Part shown: positions 61,376 through 64,000 of the stretch, piece by piece
Layout: every line of letters begins with the position of its first letter
How positions within the stretch are numbered: the stretch's first letter is position 1
Origin: Mixta intestinalis
GTDB lineage: Bacteria > Pseudomonadota > Gammaproteobacteria > Enterobacterales > Enterobacteriaceae
Direction: 5' to 3'
DNA length: 64,000 nt
Assembly: GCF_009914055.1 (NCBI RefSeq)
Contig: NZ_CP028271.1
Span: forward strand, 1,054,001-1,118,000
Notes under the pieces: model-generated
Told to the model about the DNA's origin: nothing
Seen by the model: only the letters and a program-made list of their open reading frames with translations
The model's database searches: none
Made by a program: the position numbers and the translations under genes

Positions 61376-63535
61376 TCAGAAATCGTAGCCAACGGTGGCG
61401 ACAACAGAACGTTCGGCGCCCCAGTAGCAATTACCGGTGCCGTAACAGGCGGCGACATACTCGCGATCGGTCAGGTTATTGGCGTTAACCTGCACCCATG
61501 CCCCTTTCAGCTGGTTATTCCATGCGCCGAGATCGGCGCGAACAGAGGCATCAAACAGCGTCGCCGAAGGCAAACGCGTACTGTTTTCATTATCCGCCCA
61601 CTGCTTGCCGATATAGCGCACGCCCGCGCCCGCGCTGATGCCATAGTCAAACTTATAGTAACCCCACAGCGAAGCGATCTGATTAGGCGTGACATAAGGC
61701 GTATGCCCGTCATTACCATCGACGCTATCTTTAAAGCGCACGCGCGTCACCGAATAGTTGGCGATAGTGCTAAAGCGCGGCGTCAGCTGATTACGCGCCT
61801 CCAGCTCCAGCCCGCGTGAATGCACCTTTCCGGCAGGTTCATAGTAAGAGGTGTTAACTACGCGGTTGCCGACATCCTTCTGCGTCAGATCGTAAACTGC
61901 GAGAGAGTACATATCTGAAGTGCCGTTCGGCTGATATTTCACCCCAGCCTCATACTGCTCGGCGGTGGTTGGCTTCAACAGATCGCCGCTGGCGTCTGGC
62001 AGACTGGAAGGGGTAATCGCCTGGCTGTAGCTGACATAGGGAGAAATGCCATTATCGAACGCATACAGCAGCGAGGCGCGCCCGCTGATATGGTCATCGG
62101 AGCGGCGGCGGCTGGTGTCGGTTGTATCGTTGGTGCTTTTCGCCACCAGGCGATCGTAACGGCCAGAGAGCGTCATGTGCCAGTTATTCCACGCCATCTC
62201 ATCCTGTAAATAGACGCCTGTCTGATGGTAGCGGCGCGTTTGATTATAGGCGTAGAGGCCGGGAGTACGGGCGGCGTCAGGATCGGCCGGATCGTAGGCG
62301 CTTTGCCAGAAATGTGTGCCGCCGACGCCGGTGCGGGCATTCAGCGGATCCACATAGGCGCTGGCATCCCACAGGCTGTCACGGTACTGATGATAATCAG
62401 CACCCAGCACCAGCGTATGTTCAACTTCGCCGGTGGTAAAATCGGCTTCCAGCTGATTATCGATAGCGAAGGCATCCAGCGAGGAACGCTCGCCGGAGTA
62501 GTAGCGATCCAGCAAATTGCTGTCGCCAATCCAGCCAATCTGGTAGACCTGATCCAGATCGACGTTGGAGTGGGTATAGCTGGCGTTAGAGCGGAAAGCC
62601 CAGGTCTCGTTAAAGCGATGTGAGAAGACGTAGCTGTAAATTTGCTCACGGCGTTTAAACTGATCGATTGCGCTTTCGCCATCATAGAATCCGTTGCTGA
62701 GCTTACGTCCGTTACGTTCGGTAATGCTGCCTTCGCCCGGCACCGAGCCATGATAGCCGCCAGACGGATCTTTTTGCAGGTAGGCTTTCAGCAACAGAGA
62801 GGTATCGCTGTCCGGCTGCCAGAGCAGAGAAGGCGAAATGGCATAGCGCTCTTCACGCGTGTGATCGTACTGCGTATCGCTGTTGCGGGTGATACCGGTC
62901 AGACGAAACGCCCACTGGTCGTTAATGGCATTGGTATAATCGAAGGCGGCACCGGTCGTGCTGTTATTGCCCGCCATCAACCGGAAGTGGCCTTCCTGCT
63001 GAAACTGCGGGCGTTTGGAGGTCATCATCACCAGCCCGCCGGGCACGGTCTGACCATACAGCGCGGAAGAAGGGCCTTTAATCACGTCGATGCGTTCCAG
63101 GAACCAGGGATCGACCTGTAATGCGTTATAGCTGCCGCCATCGGTCATCAGGCGCAGGCCGTCCAGGAAGGTGTTATCCACATCGCCACCGTGGAAGCCG
63201 CGCAGTGAAACCGTATCATAGCGGGTGGCGGCCCCGGCAAAGTTGGTAAACACCCCGGAGCTGTAGTTCAGCGCCTGGTTAACGTCCATCGCACCCTGGT
63301 CTTCAATTTGCTGCCGTGTAATCACCGAAACGGACTGACCGGTAGTAATCAGCGGGCGGTCGGTTTTCGTTGCGCCGCTACTGGTTTTGGCGCGATAGCC
63401 AGCGGTGGGTGAATCAGCGGTTTCCGCTGGCTGAGCGGTAACGACCAGCGTATCGGCAGCAATGGCAAAACCAGGTACGGCAAGCGCCAGCGAACAAAGC
63501 AGCGCGGAACGTTTCAGGCTGAAAGGCATTCCCAT
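61376..63535 (-). CDS. TonB-dependent ferric-siderophore receptor
   Basis: A 719-residue outer-membrane protein with signal peptide (cut near A-I-A-A), a TonB box D-T-L-V-V-T-A near residue 30, a plug domain with V-S-L-R-G-F and P-S-S-A-L-Y-G-Q-T-V-P-G-G, and a 22-strand barrel ending in Y-D-F. The plug is of the FhuA/FoxA/FcuA class, which takes up hydroxamate siderophores, though the precise ligand is unclear. A Fur-box-like site lies upstream, so iron limitation should turn it on. Confidence 0.92.
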   Translation of the reverse strand: MGMPFSLKRSALLCSLALAVPGFAIAADTLVVTAQPAETADSPTAGYRAKTSSGATKTDRPLITTGQSVSVITRQQIEDQGAMDVNQALNYSSGVFTNFAGAATRYDTVSLRGFHGGDVDNTFLDGLRLMTDGGSYNALQVDPWFLERIDVIKGPSSALYGQTVPGGLVMMTSKRPQFQQEGHFRLMAGNNSTTGAAFDYTNAINDQWAFRLTGITRNSDTQYDHTREERYAISPSLLWQPDSDTSLLLKAYLQKDPSGGYHGSVPGEGSITERNGRKLSNGFYDGESAIDQFKRREQIYSYVFSHRFNETWAFRSNASYTHSNVDLDQVYQIGWIGDSNLLDRYYSGERSSLDAFAIDNQLEADFTTGEVEHTLVLGADYHQYRDSLWDASAYVDPLNARTGVGGTHFWQSAYDPADPDAARTPGLYAYNQTRRYHQTGVYLQDEMAWNNWHMTLSGRYDRLVAKSTNDTTDTSRRRSDDHISGRASLLYAFDNGISPYVSYSQAITPSSLPDASGDLLKPTTAEQYEAGVKYQPNGTSDMYSLAVYDLTQKDVGNRVVNTSYYEPAGKVHSRGLELEARNQLTPRFSTIANYSVTRVRFKDSVDGNDGHTPYVTPNQIASLWGYYKFDYGISAGAGVRYIGKQWADNENSTRLPSATLFDASVRADLGAWNNQLKGAWVQVNANNLTDREYVAACYGTGNCYWGAERSVVATVGYDF

Positions 63536-63628
63536 TTGATATCCCTTAAAACAGACAAAAAGGTCGCGCTGTCAGAGCGACGACCGACAGAAGAAATTGA
63601 ACGGTTAATCATATTGTAACTGCAAAGA

Positions 63629-63647
63629 CTAATGAGAATTATTATCT
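63629..63647 (-). promoter_or_regulatory. Fur-box-like operator before the siderophore receptor gene
   Basis: The sequence CTAATGAGAATTATTATCT shares most positions with the Fur consensus (GATAATGATAATCATTATC), about 95 bases before the receptor ATG. Binding of Fur with iron should block transcription. Confidence 0.7.
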
Positions 63648-63729
63648 TTCTCTGTGTCTGATTCAAGTGGAGATTTATCTGAATATATCCAGATAAATAG
63701 TGCGGATTCATAGTGTTAAAACAGAGAGC

Positions 63730-63757
63730 ATTGACCCGGCGGCAATGCCGGGTCAAT
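63730..63757 (-). terminator. Hairpin after treA
   Basis: A perfect eleven-base-pair stem, ATTGACCCGGC with GCCGGGTCAAT, just after the treA stop (in minus-strand direction). The T run after it is weak. Confidence 0.7.
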
Positions 63758-63763
63758 ATCAAA

Positions 63764-64000
63764 TTACTGCGTTTTTTTCATATCATCGACGTTGTTACAG
63801 GTGATACCCTGCGGACAATACATATCCATCAGCTTAAGCGTCACGCCGTTGGTCCAGCCGAAGCCGTCCTGCAACGGATATTCACCGCCACCGCCGCCGC
63901 CGAGATTGCCTTCAACAACATATTTTTCCACCAGCTTATGCTCGCGATTATAGGTAGCCTGAACGTTTTCCAGAAAGCGCATACCGATCTCTTTCGCCAG
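63764..64000 (-). CDS. treA: Periplasmic trehalase, C-terminal part (cut by window edge)
   Basis: The frame runs from the window edge to TAA at 63764 and gives about 78 residues of the trehalase C-terminus, including the glycine-rich signature with [20 protein letters not shown]. This is the end of the GH37 catalytic domain, where the E-Y-P pattern closes the active site. Full TreA cleaves trehalose in the periplasm. The final residues (D-M-K-K-T-Q) are a short tail. Confidence 0.9.
   Translation of the reverse strand: MAKEIGMRFLENVQATYNREHKLVEKYVVEGNLGGGGGGEYPLQDGFGWTNGVTLKLMDMYCPQGITCNNVDDMKKTQ

Overview
The window looks like the chromosome of a gamma-proteobacterium of the order Enterobacterales, most likely an Erwiniaceae member (Pantoea, Mixta or Erwinia type). 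This is inferred from the ldcA-emtA-ycgR-treA neighbourhood, mqo, YbiI-, YmgB/AriR- and YmcF-type small proteins, icd-associated prophage integration and a core of moderately high G+C. No rRNA operon, CRISPR array or complete insertion sequence was seen.

Region 1 (1-13132) is the right end of a prophage. A compact, mostly overlapping operon encodes a contractile (myovirus-type) tail in order: tail completion, collar, terminator, DUF3383 sheath, tube, tail assembly chaperone (with evidence for a -1 frameshift extension), tape measure, Dit-like protein, baseplate plug, hub, Gp138-type spike, gp25-like wedge, baseplate J, DUF2612 protein and a histidine-repeat tail fibre. An OafA-type acyltransferase on the opposite strand follows as probable lysogenic-conversion cargo. 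The segment ends in a 53-codon fragment that reads as the C-terminus of isocitrate dehydrogenase, followed by a terminator, so the prophage very probably sits in icd.

Region 2 (13133-17690) is an accessory strip. It holds a family-25 glycosyltransferase bracketed by two near-identical terminators, a DUF3313 lipoprotein, an 80-residue peptide with a microcin/double-glycine-like leader, tiny ORFs, a YmcF-like zinc ribbon and a tRNA-shaped relic.

Region 3 (17690-31620) carries metabolic and surface genes: an HAAAP amino-acid transporter, a dCache-GGDEF diguanylate cyclase, an Lrp-family regulator with azlCD, a 1212-residue autotransporter of mosaic composition, a periplasmic SpdH-like flavoprotein with a tri-haem cytochrome c, and a manganese catalase.

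Region 4 (31700-35700) is an AT-rich strip of small stress or regulatory genes: AriR-like, two tail-to-tail paralogues of an unrecognised Cys-rich family, a candidate sRNA, a YmcF-like protein apparently starting at ATT, YbiI and a lone HTH protein.

Region 5 (35700-64000) is mostly core genome: mqo, an FUSC efflux protein, ahr, a CycA-like permease, glutamate dehydrogenase, yceI, a serralysin-like RTX metalloprotease with no secretion genes beside it, lysM/kbp, an envelope gene group (ldcA, emtA, MscS, ycgR), qorB with an HxlR regulator, a TonB-dependent siderophore receptor under a Fur-box-like site, and the 3' end of treA.
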